A model generated the notes under the pieces. The model made no database searches. It worked only from the letters and a program-made list of their open reading frames with translations, and was not told where the DNA came from. Shown one piece after another: positions 53,901-64,000 of a stretch of 64,000 nucleotides of DNA (the first letter of the stretch is position 1; every line of letters begins with the position of its first letter). The stretch lies in contig CM055819.1 of NCBI GenBank assembly GCA_029582265.1, positions 33,036,967 to 33,100,966 of the forward strand, given 5' to 3'. The position numbers and the translations under genes were made by a program. The DNA is from Zoroaster sp. YZ-2022 (lineage: Eukaryota; Echinodermata; Asteroidea; Forcipulatida; Zoroasteridae).

Positions 53901-56900
53901 CTTCTTTGAGTATGCTTACTCTCTTTGAATCGAGATATACATTAAAGGGAAGGTACAACATTGGTAATGTTGGCCAAACTGCTTCTTTGAGTATGCTTAC
54001 TCTCTTTGAATCGAGATATACATTGAAGGGAAGGTACAGCATTGGTAATGTTGGCCAAACTGCTTCTATGAGTACGCCTACTCTCTTTGAATCGAGATAT
54101 ACATTGAAGGGAAGGTACAACATTGGTAATGTTGGCCAAACTGCTTCTATGAGTACGCTTACTCTCTTTGAATCGAGATATACATTGAAGGGAAGGTACA
54201 ACATTGGTAATGTTGGCCAAACTGCTTCTATGAGTATGCTTACTCTCTTTGAATCGAGATATACATTGAAGGGAAGGTACAGCATTGGTAATGTTGGCCA
54301 AACTGCTTCTATGAATATGCTTACTCTCTTTGAATCAAGATATACATTGAAGGGAAGGTACATCATTGGTAATGTTGGCCAAACTGCTTCTATGAGTATG
54401 CTTACTCTCTTTGAATCGAGATATACATTAAAGGGAAGGTACAACATTGGTAATGTTGGCCAAACTGCATCTATGAGTATGCTTACTCTCTTTGAATCAA
54501 GATATACATTGAAGGGAAGGTACAACATTGGTAATGTTGGCAAAACTGCTTCTATGAGTATGCTTACTCTTTGAATCAAGATATACATAAAGGGAAGGTA
54601 CAGCATTGGTAATGTTGGCCAAACTGCTTCTATGAGTACGCTTACTCTCTTTGCATCAAGATATACATTGAAGGGAAGGTACAACATTGGTAATGTTGGC
54701 AAAACTGCTTCTATGAGTATGCTTACTCTCTTTGAATCAAGATATACATTAAAGGGAAGGTACAACATTGGTAATGTTGGCCAAACTGCTTCTTTGAGTA
54801 TGCTTACTCTCTTTGCATCAAGATATACATTGAAGGGAAGGTACAACATTGGTAATGTTGGCAAAACTGCTTCTATGAGTATGCTTACTCTCTTTGAATC
54901 AAGATATACATTAAAGGGAAGGTACAACATTGGTAATGTTGGCCAAACTGCTTCTATGAGTATGCTTACTCTCTTTGAATCAAGATATACATTAAAGGGA
55001 AGGTACAACATTGGTAATGTTGGCAAAACTGCTTCTATGAGTATGCTTACTCTCTTTGAATCAAGATATAGATTGAAGGGAAAGTACAACATTGGTAATG
55101 TTGGCAAAACTGCTTCTATGAGTATGCTTACTCTCTTTGCATCAAGATATACATTGAAGGGAAGGTACAACATTGGTAATGTTGGCCAAACTGCTTCTTT
55201 GAGTACGCTTACTCTCTTTGAATCAAGATATACATTAAAGGGAAGGTACAACATTGGTAATGTTGGCAAAACTGCTTCTATGAGTATGCTTACTCTCTTT
55301 GAATCAAGATATACATTGAAGGGAAAGTACAACATTGGTAATGTTGGCAAAACTGCTTCTATGAGTATGCTTACTCTCTTTGAATCAAGATATACATTGA
55401 AGGGAAAGGTACAACATTGTTAATGTTGGCAAAACTGCTTCTATGAGTATGCTTACTCTCTTTGAATCAAGATATACATTGAAGGGAATGTACAACATTG
55501 GTAATGTAGGCAAAACTGCTTCTATGAGTATGCTTACTCTCTTTAAATCAAGTAGACAAGAAACCTGTAAAAGTTTCAGCTTTTTACATTATGTTCTTAT
55601 TGAGAAAAATAGTGAAAATCCATTCAGATTTTTGTATTCATTCTAACATGGAATATAACAAAATGGTAATTTTTCCTGAATTATTTTTTGGGATTATATT
55701 TGAATTACCAATCCCATTACCTTACTGTTAACCATGGACATTTAAGGTACATGAGGATTTCTAGCGAGGGTACACACCTAAGAATGTCAGCCGGTCACTG
55801 AGTAGCATAGCTGCCCCAAGATTGTCGATGAGATCAAGATTTGAGAAGCCTCCACCCGTACTGTAATCAGAGAGGAATCGATCAGACAGAAACGTAGCAA
55901 ACGCTGCATCCTTAGAACGGATACACCAAGAAAGGGCGGAGCCTAGCTGGCCATGATGGAAGGAGCGCATCCCTAGCACCTTGCAGATGCTCTTCACTGT
56001 AAGGTGGAGCAATAGATGGTCAATTACGTTAGTTGGCTGGTGTCCTTGGCAGTGGACATGAGAAATCTTTTACAAGTAAGGGAGGGCCAAGGGAGTCATG
56101 ATACAGCCAAGCCTTTGAGAAGCCCAGCTTTTGTGAGTCCTGCCAATCAACCTAACCTGGGCTTCTGGAGGGCCTAGCCAAGCGATGTAGAGGTCATTAT
56201 AATGGCTGCAGTTGTGAACAAAAGACAGCTGAGGCATCAGTCAAGTATGTGTTAACAATAGCTATTTGAGATCTATTCATTAGTAAAGGGTCTTTTGTGT
56301 TCAGCTAGAGGCCTGGCAAAGCCTGGGCCTGACTGAGCTTCTCAAAGGCTTGACTGTACCATGACTATGGCCTTCCTCCCTAAATCAGTTTGGGTTATGT
56401 TCCAAGGATTTAGAGTTTTAATAATGCTGAAATCACTGATTATGTTTTCTACTAGTGCAGACATAATTATCATTCATGTTATACAGTCTTGAATGAAATG
56501 TTCAAAAAAACAATTCTTTTAAACTTAGGTACTACAGTGAGGTCATTTCATACATGATTTTACAATAACAATAATGATCATTTTCTCGGTACCTTGTTCA
56601 TTCATGTCCCGTTGTTCACATATCCTCAGTACTTTCATGGCTTTCCTTTCTGACTGAAGAGGCACTCTTTCAATAAACAGCTCCAGGTAATGCCTATGGA
56701 GAAACAAATCACTTAGTATAAACTCTCTCAACACAAAGGGGTTCCTCAGGGAATAGTTCTTGGTCCTCCAACGCAATAATTTCTTGAAATAACAGTTTTA
56801 CAGTAGTGAACATCCCATTTGTGGACATACTAATTCTTCAAACGCTCGAAAATTATTTACCTTTCCTTTTCCTGAATAAAATTATTAAAATATTGGATAA

Positions 56901-59900
56901 TTTTGTGATTAATTTAAGATGAATATTATTATCCTGCTTACCTTCCAAACTCTGGGCAGTGGTCTAAATATCCAGTGACAACTTGCCACAAACTGTAAAA
57001 GTAATCAAGAAATGAGGGGGATCACACAAAAACTGAAAAAATGTTTTAACATTTTCAGCATAGCAGGAATCTGTTGCAACACAAATAAGTATTTTCACAT
57101 GTCATATTAAGATACATGTTTTGATAGAACTCACTGACTACAAACATTACGGTGTCTGGGCTAGCACTTTACATAGGGACCAAGCCATTACTAAACCTTT
57201 GTCACTCAACAGCCATCTTTATCTAACATATAAACCACACGACCAAACCGAGGCTGGCAAGAAAATAGTCTGGTCCCTTTCATGTATTGAGAATGAGTGC
57301 CATGATAAATTTTATTTAGGGACACTGCAAGTGGTCGCAGGATAATAAAGGATTATAAGATTATCAATGTTGTCACTTCAAAACTGTGAAAATATATAAA
57401 GTGTACAGATATTTTTAAAATTATCAGGTGCTTGGAAGTAGTGATCCGACATCAGCCTTGGACAGTAACTATGAATACGATGAAACAGACCCACATACCT
57501 TTCATGAGACATCAGAGTGGAGGCGTAATCAAGGAGAAGAAACTCTCTCAGATTGGAACCAAAGCTGCCCCAGGAAAAGAAAACGATGTCGGATAAACAA
57601 ATATGATCAAAGTTTGTCAGACAAGGGGACACTAGAACAATGAATGTAATTTCATAGTGAGAAAAGGGTTGATGGCCCCTTCCTATCTGTACATGTCATG
57701 GAACCCACTGCTATATAGGGTTCAAGCTGGCCAATTGTCACCGGGCAATCTCGGTGGTCGAGAGGTTAAGACATCTGCACTAGTAAACAGGAGATCATGG
57801 GCTAAGTATTACCCAGGATTTGGAGATAGGACGTCCAAATTTGTTATTCTTTGTGTATTGCAAATAAAAACAGGGTGTCCATTTAGGAAACTGGGTGTCC
57901 ATTTAGGAAACAGGGTGTCCATTTAGGAAACAGGGTGTCCATTTAGGAAACAGGGTGTCCATTTAGGAAACAGGGTGTCCATTTAGGAAACAGGGTGTCC
58001 ATTTAGGAAACAGGGTGTCCATTTAGGAAACTGGGTGTCCATTTAGGAAACAGGGTGTCCATTTAGGAAACAGGGTGTCCATTTAGGAAACAGGGTGTCC
58101 ATTTAGCAAACAGGGTGTCCATTTAGGAAACAGGGTGTCCAAAAAGACACCCAAAGATATTGCTGGCTAATACTATGGTCATGGGTTTAAATCCTGCCTG
58201 AGTCGCCTGTGGATTTTTCAGTCACTCAGAAAGCACTGAGTATATAGTGCTTCATATATTATGTCGGTGTTAAGGCAAAACAAAAAAAAGTAAATAAAAT
58301 TAAATAAATAAATAAATTATCAAAATATCCACTGAAAAGTTTTTGATGTAAGATATATATATACAACTCAAATGCAATCATTTGAATATAAATGGATAAT
58401 ACTATTTCTTCAATCATTAAATATGTTTAAAAGAATGTTATTCTTACTTGAGTTGGTGAGAGTCTAGCTGTCCACAATGATGCAATAAATCAGCTAAGTG
58501 GGCTACGAACCACCAGTTATTAAAACTAGAACTGTACAAAAAAACAAAAAAACTGAAGTAAAAACTGAGAAATAACATTATTTTTGTAGAAAAGAAATTG
58601 TTTTTGCTATTTCACCTAAAATGTCCAGCAATTTAGTTTTTTTATTGGAAAATTATTATTTTTTACTTAATCAGTTCGCGTCGGAGGCCGTGTGTATACA
58701 CGCAATTTTTTTTTGCACCATGGATCGGAGAGCGTCTATACATGCCAGAGGAAACTGCGGAATATTTGTATGCATGCTCGGTTGATGTGGCAACGAGCCG
58801 AGTGTACAGTGACATGCTCGGTAGACGTGGCCACACGCTGTGAAAGCTTCCATTAACGTGTTTGTGTGGGGAAAAGAAACCCGCACAGGGGCCCAGAAAA
58901 ACTTTTTTATTCCCGACGCGAACTGGTTAAGGAATGGAAAGCAAATACTTCAGAATGACACATTTTCCAAAATTAATTCTTTGTAGGTCCAGTGATAATA
59001 TAATTTAGGCGCATTATTATTATTATACCAAGCTTAAAAGGACATTTCTTCATTGTGTTAAGAACAGCATCAGATCCAGAAGTATGCTCTAGGATTACGG
59101 GCCACCATTAAATGATTTATAAAACAACACTTTTCAAAAAACAATAGGACAAATAAAGAAGAAAAAAAGAAAAAGAAAAATTGTTTACTCCCTTGCTCAA
59201 ATTTAAATGCCCAAATGTGAGGCTCAATGGGGCGAGCGTGCCCAAGTTAAGTTATTAACTTTTTGACTTTCGGCAGGGTGCGACGGCAAAATCCGGGATC
59301 CGTCATTTCATCAAGTACAGGCATTTTATGAAATATTTTATTTCAAAGTATTTATTTTCCTTTCTAACAGGGAATTAGCAGTAAAATATTGCCAGTAAAA
59401 CAAAATAATGACCAAAATATTTATGGATAAATGATGTAGTGTTTAAATTATGTAGCAACATAAATAGGGGAAATTTGTGTAGTTTTTATATTACATTACA
59501 GAATTTGTTTTGGGAGAACTTATTTGTCAAAGTAACTTTTCATGTTTAGCGTTAATAATATGCATTTACCTGCTGGCTTTGATGACTTGATGGACATCAA
59601 ACTCAAAGGCAGCATTCAGGATATTATCAAGGGCACCCATCCTAGATGGACCACCAAATGCATCAATGCATGACTGTAAACCAACAAGTCATACTTGTAT
59701 TATCAAAGGTCAATGTCATATTCAACATTTGTAATATGTCACAGCACTCGTGCGTAGTTTAATGGGGCAGTATTGTCACAATCAGAGCAGACTTTCAACA
59801 GGGCATGGAATCGATGTCCTAGTTTAAGATGAACACAGTGACTGAAAATTACTGGCTCGTTTATGCAGCTCAGCAACGGTAATATGACCTTATCTTGTGG

Positions 59901-62900
59901 GAAATTATTTTCAGTCAGTGGGTTAATCTGATTCGTGACAATACTACCCCCTTAAGAGAATCAATATGGTGTGATCATAAAAAAAACATAAAATAAAAAA
60001 ACAAATTGTCAATTAAAAAAAAAAAAAAATAGCCCTAACCATGCTGAATGTAACAGAAAGCAACAAATTATATCTTCTGTTGGATCTTGTTGAAGTGAGC
60101 AAAGAACAAAAATTCTTTCAGGTTATTTCTCTATGCTTTTAAATCTGGCCAATGTCAAATGGTGCAGGGGCGGATCTTGGGTGGCAAAGGGGTGGGGGGT
60201 GTCTAAGGTAGAGAAACAAGGGGGGTAAAGAACCCAAAAAGGTGGCACACATGAAAACTTATGGTATATTTACATGCATAAGTTATTTACATGCATAATG
60301 TATTTACGTGCATAATGTGTTTACGTGCATAATGTATTTACGCGCATAATGTATTTACGCGCATAATGTATTTACGCGCATAATGTATTTACGTGCATAA
60401 TGTGTTTACGTGCATAATGTATTTACGTGCATAATGTATTTACGTGCATAATGTATTTACGTGCATAATGTATTTACGTGCATAATGTATTTACGTGCAT
60501 AATGTATTTACGTGCATAATGTATTTACGTGCATAATGTATTTACGTGCATAATGTATTTACGTGCATAATGTATTTACGTGCATAATGTATTTACGTGC
60601 ATAATGTATTTACGTGCATAATGTATTTACGTGCATAATGTATTTACGTGCATAATGTATTTACACGCATAATGTATTTACACGCATAATGTATTTACGT
60701 GCATAATGTATTTACGTGCATAATGTATTTACGTGCATAATGTATTTACGTGCATAATGTATTTACGTGCATAATGTATTTACGTGCATAATGTATTTAC
60801 GTGCATAATGTATTTACGTGCATAATGTATTTACATAATGTATTCGTGCATAATGTATTTCGTGCATAATGTATTTACACGCATAATGTATTTACGTGCA
60901 TAATGTATTTACGTGCATAATGTATTTACGTGCATAATGTATTTACGTGCATAATGTATTTACGTGCATAATGTATTTACGTGCATAATGTATTTACGTG
61001 CATAATGTATTTACGTGCATAATGTATTTACGTGCATAATGTATTTACGTGCATAATGTATTTACGTGCATAATGTATTTACGTGCATAATGTATTTACA
61101 CGCATAATGTATTTACACGCATAATGTAATTACACGCATAATGTAATTACACGCATAATGTATTCACATACATAATGTATTTACATGCATAAAAAAGGCC
61201 TCATTTGACCCCTGACCTCCTCATGATGCATTTGGATTAATGCATCAATTAAATATCTCAAATGAAAAGCGCCAATAATCAGGTTTGCATGGCAAGGATG
61301 TTTGATTTCCACAACACGAGGGAGTATGGATGATATGATGATTACAGAACCCAATCTATACCTTAGCATGGTACTGTAAATCCAATGCTTTGACTGTTGG
61401 GTTGGTGTATAGAAGCTTAGTGACTAGCATTTGATACCAGCTGTCTGGAATGTCTCCTAACTCTGATAACACCGACTGGTTGCCGGATAGAATCTGTATA
61501 ATGTGAACAAGAAGAAGTGTAATCACTGACCGATTGCCTGATAGAATCTGTATAATGTGAACAAGAAGAAGTATAATCACTGACCGGTTGCCTGATAGAA
61601 TCTGTATAATGTGAACAAGAAGAAGTATAATCACTGACCGGTTGCCGGATAGAATCTGTATAATGTGAACAAGAAGAAGTATAATCACTGACCGGTTGCC
61701 GGATAGAATCTGTATAATGTGAACAAGAAGAAGTATAATCACTGACCGGTTGCCGGATAGAATCTGTATAATGTGAACAAGAAGAAGTATAATCACTGAT
61801 TGATTGCCTGATAGAATCTGTATAATGTGAACAAGAAGAAGTATAATCACTGACTGGTTGCCAGATAGAATCTGTATAATGTGAACAAGAAGAAGTATAA
61901 TCACTGACTGGTTGCCTGATAGAATCTGTATAATGTGAACAAGAAGAAGTATAATCACTGACTGGTTTCCTGATAGAATCTGTATAATGTGAACAAGAAG
62001 AAGTATAATCACTGACTGGTTGCCTGATAGAATCTGTATAATGTGAACAAGAAGAAGTATAATCACTGACTGGTTGCCTGATAGAATCTGTATAATGTGA
62101 ACAAGAAGAAGTATAATCACTGACTGGTTGCCGGATAGAATCTGTATAATGTGAACAAGAAGAAGTATAATCACTGACTGGTTGCCGCATAGAATCTGTA
62201 TAATGTGAACAAGAAGAAGTATCACTGACTGGTTGCCGGATAGAATCTGTATAATGTGAACAAGAAGAAGTATAATCACTGACCGATTGCCTGATAGAAT
62301 CTTTATAATGTGAACAAGAAGAAATATAATCACTGACCGCTTGCCTGATAGAATCTGTATAATGTGAACAAGAAGAAATATAATCACTGATTGATTGCCT
62401 GATAGAATATCATCTGTAAAATATGAAAATGAAGTATTATCACTCAGGTTTCATTATAATGTAATATAACAATATTTGGTTCTTATAAAGCACACATATC
62501 TTAGCATCTAGATCAAGGCACTGCACAAAAAATGAAAATTAAAGGGCCAGTATTGTCACGATCAGAGCAGACTTTCAACAGGGCATGGAATCGATGTCCT
62601 AATTTAAGATGAACACTGTGACTGCATAATACTGGCTCATGTATGGAGCAGCAATGGTGATATGACCTTATCATGTGGGGTATTATTTTCAGTCACTGAG
62701 TTAATCTAAAGCAAGCACTCCGATTCCATGTCCTGTTGATCGTGACGATACTGCCCTGTTCAGTTCTAAATTGATCTAAACAGTTGAGCTATATGCTGTT
62801 TCTTGAAGGTAGACAGTAAAGTGGATTAGTGAATAGGACTGGGAAGTTGTTTCTTTTAATCCTCCTACTATAGCTGAACTTTAGTAGCAAGTAGGTATAG

Positions 62901-63648
62901 TGGTCAAAACCAGTCAACTGCCTGTTTTGACTGTTGACCTAAATGTGCACACAGGGGCATTTTTGACTGGTTTTTACTGTCATTTATACCACCCTCAACA
63001 ATACAAGACAATGCGTTTACCAGTCAAAAACAGTTGACTCATTTGAACCTGTAAATGGAGTGTAAATGGAGTGTCGTGGCCGAGCGGTCTAGCTTACCGG
63101 ACTCTGGTGTTAGTCGCAGAATGTGGGTTCGAATCCCGGCCGTGACACTTGTGTCCTTGAGCAAGACACTTAACCATAATTGCTTCTCTCCACCCAGGGG
63201 TTAAATGGGTACCTGTGAGGGCAGAGTTGGTTGATTAGCCCAATATGCGCTGTAATGGCAGCAATTGAGCTGTATACTCCCCAGGGAGCTGAGATGGTTT
63301 CAGGAATGATTTATGAGCCTTATGAGCCTTATGAGCCTTATGAGCAGGGGTAATAATATAATGCGCCTTGAGCACCACTCAGTTGGTGGATACGTGCGCT
63401 ATATAAGTCCACACATTATTATTATTATTATTATGTACTTACTACACGTAAGGTTTAACAGTGTTCTGTGTACCCACCCTGCATATTGTGTGTAGCTGAT
63501 TATAAGATATGAACACTCTGTCTTCAAGGCTCTGATGACACTGATCCTGCCAATGACGCCATCTCAGATCAAACTCAGCCAGGGATTGACGGCTTGAGGA
63601 ACTGAATACAGGCATCTCTCGCATCAGTTTATCAAGTCTGCTAAATGC
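50920..63648 (-). CDS. NUP85: Nucleoporin NUP85, C-terminal 430 residues (5' exons off window)
   Basis: Eleven exons join in phase, 5' to 3': 63478-63648, 61362-61493, 59570-59673, 58448-58531, 57499-57564, 56942-56992, 56593-56693, 55778-55996, 52384-52483, 51720-51885 and 50920-51018 (stop TGA). NUP85 is an alpha-helical subunit of the Y-shaped NUP107-160 scaffold of the nuclear pore and also acts at kinetochores. Diagnostic stretches seen are [94 protein letters not shown] and [12 protein letters not shown]. Against a usual length near 656 aa, about 225 N-terminal residues are missing to the right. Five minisatellites fill the introns, and one overlaps the acceptor of exon 61362-61493. The donor of exon 63478-63648 (GTGGGT) is weak. 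Confidence 0.95.
51372..51545. repeat. 11-bp minisatellite in the last NUP85 intron but none
   Basis: The unit CATACCCATCA is repeated about 15 times, with degenerate ends (CATACACAT, CATATACC). It sits between exons 51720-51885 and 50920-51018. Confidence 0.92.
52649..52873. mobile_element. TTAA foldback element, family A, nested in a family B copy
   Basis: The family B sequence AACCAACCTGTGAAAGTTT...CAT is interrupted at TTAA, and continues after the element as TTAATTGTGTAGTTAACC. The same family B stretch is uninterrupted at 18852-18885 (CTCTTTAATTGTGTCATTAA). This empty site shows directly that the element duplicates TTAA. Confidence 0.92.
53056..55556. repeat. 81-bp minisatellite, about 31 copies, in a NUP85 intron
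   Basis: The unit starts TTGAAGGGAAGGTACAACAT, continues GGTAATGTTGGCCAAACTGC and ends GAATCAAGATATAC. It equals the left end of the family B element. Because 81 is divisible by three and most copies lack stops, both strands carry long false open frames with a 27-residue period. It lies between exons 55778-55996 and 52384-52483. Confidence 0.97.
57741..58285 (+). mobile_element. Family 3 SINE split by an insertion that carries a minisatellite
   Basis: The head CTCGGTGGTCGAGAGGTTAA (57741-57805) and the body CCTGCCTGAGTCGCCTGTGG (from about 58190) are parts of one SINE. Between them is about 380 bp bounded by TCATGGG on both sides, most of it the 20-bp array. Confidence 0.55.
57872..58145. 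repeat. 20-bp minisatellite, about 14 copies
   Basis: The unit CAGGGTGTCCATTTAGGAAA is repeated with hardly any variation (one AAACT, one TTAGC variant), which implies a young array. The last unit runs into GTGTCCAAAAAGACACCC, a hairpin. Confidence 0.96.
58667..58930. mobile_element. TTAA-flanked miniature element (family F)
   Basis: TTAATCAGTTCGCGTCGG at the left is matched by CCGACGCGAACTGGTTAA at the right. Length is 264 bp. The interior has partly repeated ACATGCTCGG and CATGCTCGGTTGATGTGGC motifs. It lies in the NUP85 intron between exons 59570-59673 and 58448-58531. Confidence 0.75.
59217..59310 (+). repeat. Dispersed repeat shared with the lectin units
   Basis: GAGGCTCAATGGGGCGAGCG, then CCCAAGTTAA and CTTTCGGCAGGGTGCGAC and AATCCGGGATCCGTCA, also occur at about 1110-2310 (split), 8750-8850 and 14170-14275. 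Its class is unknown. Confidence 0.7.
59759..59955. mobile_element. TTAA foldback element, family A
   Basis: TTAATGGGGCAGTATTGTCA at the left and ATTCGTGACAATACTACCCC then CTTAA at the right. Part of the right arm is deleted. Confidence 0.82.
60254..61196. repeat. 17-bp minisatellite, about 55 copies
   Basis: The unit GCATAATGTATTTACGT is repeated in long identical runs. Minor variants (TTACACGC, TTACGCGC, TTACATGC) cluster at the two ends and the centre, as expected of growth from within. Most copies contain TACGTGC. It lies in the NUP85 intron between exons 61362-61493 and 59570-59673. Confidence 0.97.
61490..62408 (-). repeat. 54-bp minisatellite made of duplicated splice acceptors
   Basis: Read on the minus strand each of about 17 units holds a pyrimidine tract (CTTCTTCTTGTTCAC), ATTATACAG, and then ATTCTATCCGGCAACCAGTC, the first codons of NUP85 exon 61362-61493. 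The unit is 54 bp (18 codons) and free of stops, so the frame stays open through nearly the whole array. One unit has lost three bases. Homology to NUP85 supports use of the acceptor nearest the exon. Confidence 0.95.
62539..62760. mobile_element. TTAA foldback element, family A
   Basis: TTAAAGGGCCAGTATTGTCA at the left and GATCGTGACGATACTGCCC at the right; the right TTAA is lost. Confidence 0.82.
62880..63470 (+). mobile_element. Dispersed repeat D, split by a SINE
   Basis: CAAAACCAGTCAACTG to TTGACTCATTTGAACC (62880-63055) and CTACACGTAAGGTTTAACAG (63440-63470) together match 41200-41360 reversed. A SINE separates the two parts. The right end approaches the donor of NUP85 exon 63478-63648. 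Confidence 0.65.
63071..63434 (+). mobile_element. Full-length tRNA-derived SINE (family 1)
   Basis: Head GTGTCGTGGCCGAGCGGTCT and GGGTTCGAATCCCGGCC, body CTTGAGCAAGACACTTAACC and CAGCAATTGAGCTGTATACT, tail GCGCTATATAAGTCC and (ATT)n. TATGAGCCT is repeated four times. It is inserted into repeat D. Confidence 0.93.
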
Positions 63649-63831
63649 CTGAATAATAGAATGAAAGATGGTAGATCATTTACATACGTTGGTCCTGACT
63701 AAAAATCATATTTTGGAATGAAACAAGGTAAGTTATTGCTGAAAGTACTTCTGAAGTAGTTCGCTTTTGTTTCTCACTTCCAAAAGCTGAAAAGACTGTT
63801 CTAATTTTGTTTCCATGGAATTTCTGACTTG

Positions 63832-63985
63832 ACTCACAATGACGATTTTTTTTAATGGCGATATATTTTTTTAATCACGATTTGCCGATATCTCGATAAC
63901 TTAAAAAGGTTCTCGATATCGTAATCGAATAAAAAAAAGGTATCACGATATTCGATATTATCGTGCTATCGTCCAAGCTTAATGT
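63832..63985. mobile_element. ATCG-rich dispersed repeat, copy 2
   Basis: CTTGACTCACAATGACGATT, GATTTGCCGATATCTCGATA and TTATCGTGCTATCGTCCAAG match 27490-27618 in reverse. It ends with the window and is upstream of the first visible NUP85 exon. Confidence 0.65.
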
Positions 63986-64000
63986 ATGATACAACCATTA

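Noticed and set aside
53362..55350. Open frame of 662 codons on the minus strand with 27-residue repeats, and mirror frames on the + strand
   Set aside because: It is created by the 81-bp minisatellite, whose unit is a multiple of three. Both strands are open, it lies within a NUP85 intron, and the sequence is that of a non-coding element end.
57872..58145. CRISPR-like regular repeat
   Set aside because: Direct tandem repeats without spacers in animal intron DNA; a minisatellite.
61417..62190. Second open frame of 257 codons in the 54-bp array
   Set aside because: A shadow frame of the repeat. The other frame joins the genuine NUP85 exon and is the one worth testing.

Overview
This is animal nuclear DNA: AT-rich, dense with short interspersed elements, miniature inverted-repeat elements and minisatellites, and with spliced genes whose exons end in GT-AG sites and join in phase. 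Recognisable genes are a plasma-membrane monoamine/nucleoside transporter (SLC29A4/ENT4 type), a divergent protein kinase, nucleoporin NUP85, and tandem intronless C-type lectin-PAN genes. Protein and repeat content suggest an invertebrate deuterostome, perhaps an echinoderm. That placement is inference; nothing in the window fixes the species.

Positions 1-15.1 kb hold a tandem array read on the + strand. A truncated unit tail (1-3057) is followed by two units of about 4.5 kb (5163-9802 and 10779-15075), each with one secreted C-type lectin gene. Each full unit ends inside the last exon of the neighbouring minus-strand transporter. The left unit therefore carries an orphan fragment of that exon (9688-9802), while the right unit carries the real one. 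A third lectin probably lies just off the left edge.

Positions 14.96-32.56 kb are the SLC29A4-like gene (minus strand, 8 coding exons, 540 aa predicted), with introns full of mobile elements. Positions 32.6-38.8 kb are gene-free and repeat-rich. Positions 38.84-47.31 kb are a seven-exon protein kinase-like gene (minus, 657 aa predicted) that I joined by splice phase; a decayed mariner/Tc1-type transposon with long inverted repeats sits in its second intron. Positions 47.3-50.9 kb are gene-free. Positions 50.92 kb to the right edge hold the last 11 exons (430 aa) of NUP85 on the minus strand; its N-terminal exons lie beyond the window.

The most striking structure is in NUP85. Five different minisatellites (11, 81, 20, 17 and 54 bp units) occupy its introns. 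The 54-bp array is an expansion of an intron-exon boundary, so about 17 in-frame 3' splice acceptors stand in a row before one exon. The 81-bp array has grown out of the end of a transposable element. At least eight copies of one TTAA-flanked foldback element are spread across the window, and one is validated by a paralogous empty site.

The genes do not form a pathway. The links seen are physical: the lectin array has captured the transporter's 3' end, and mobile elements have shaped the introns.
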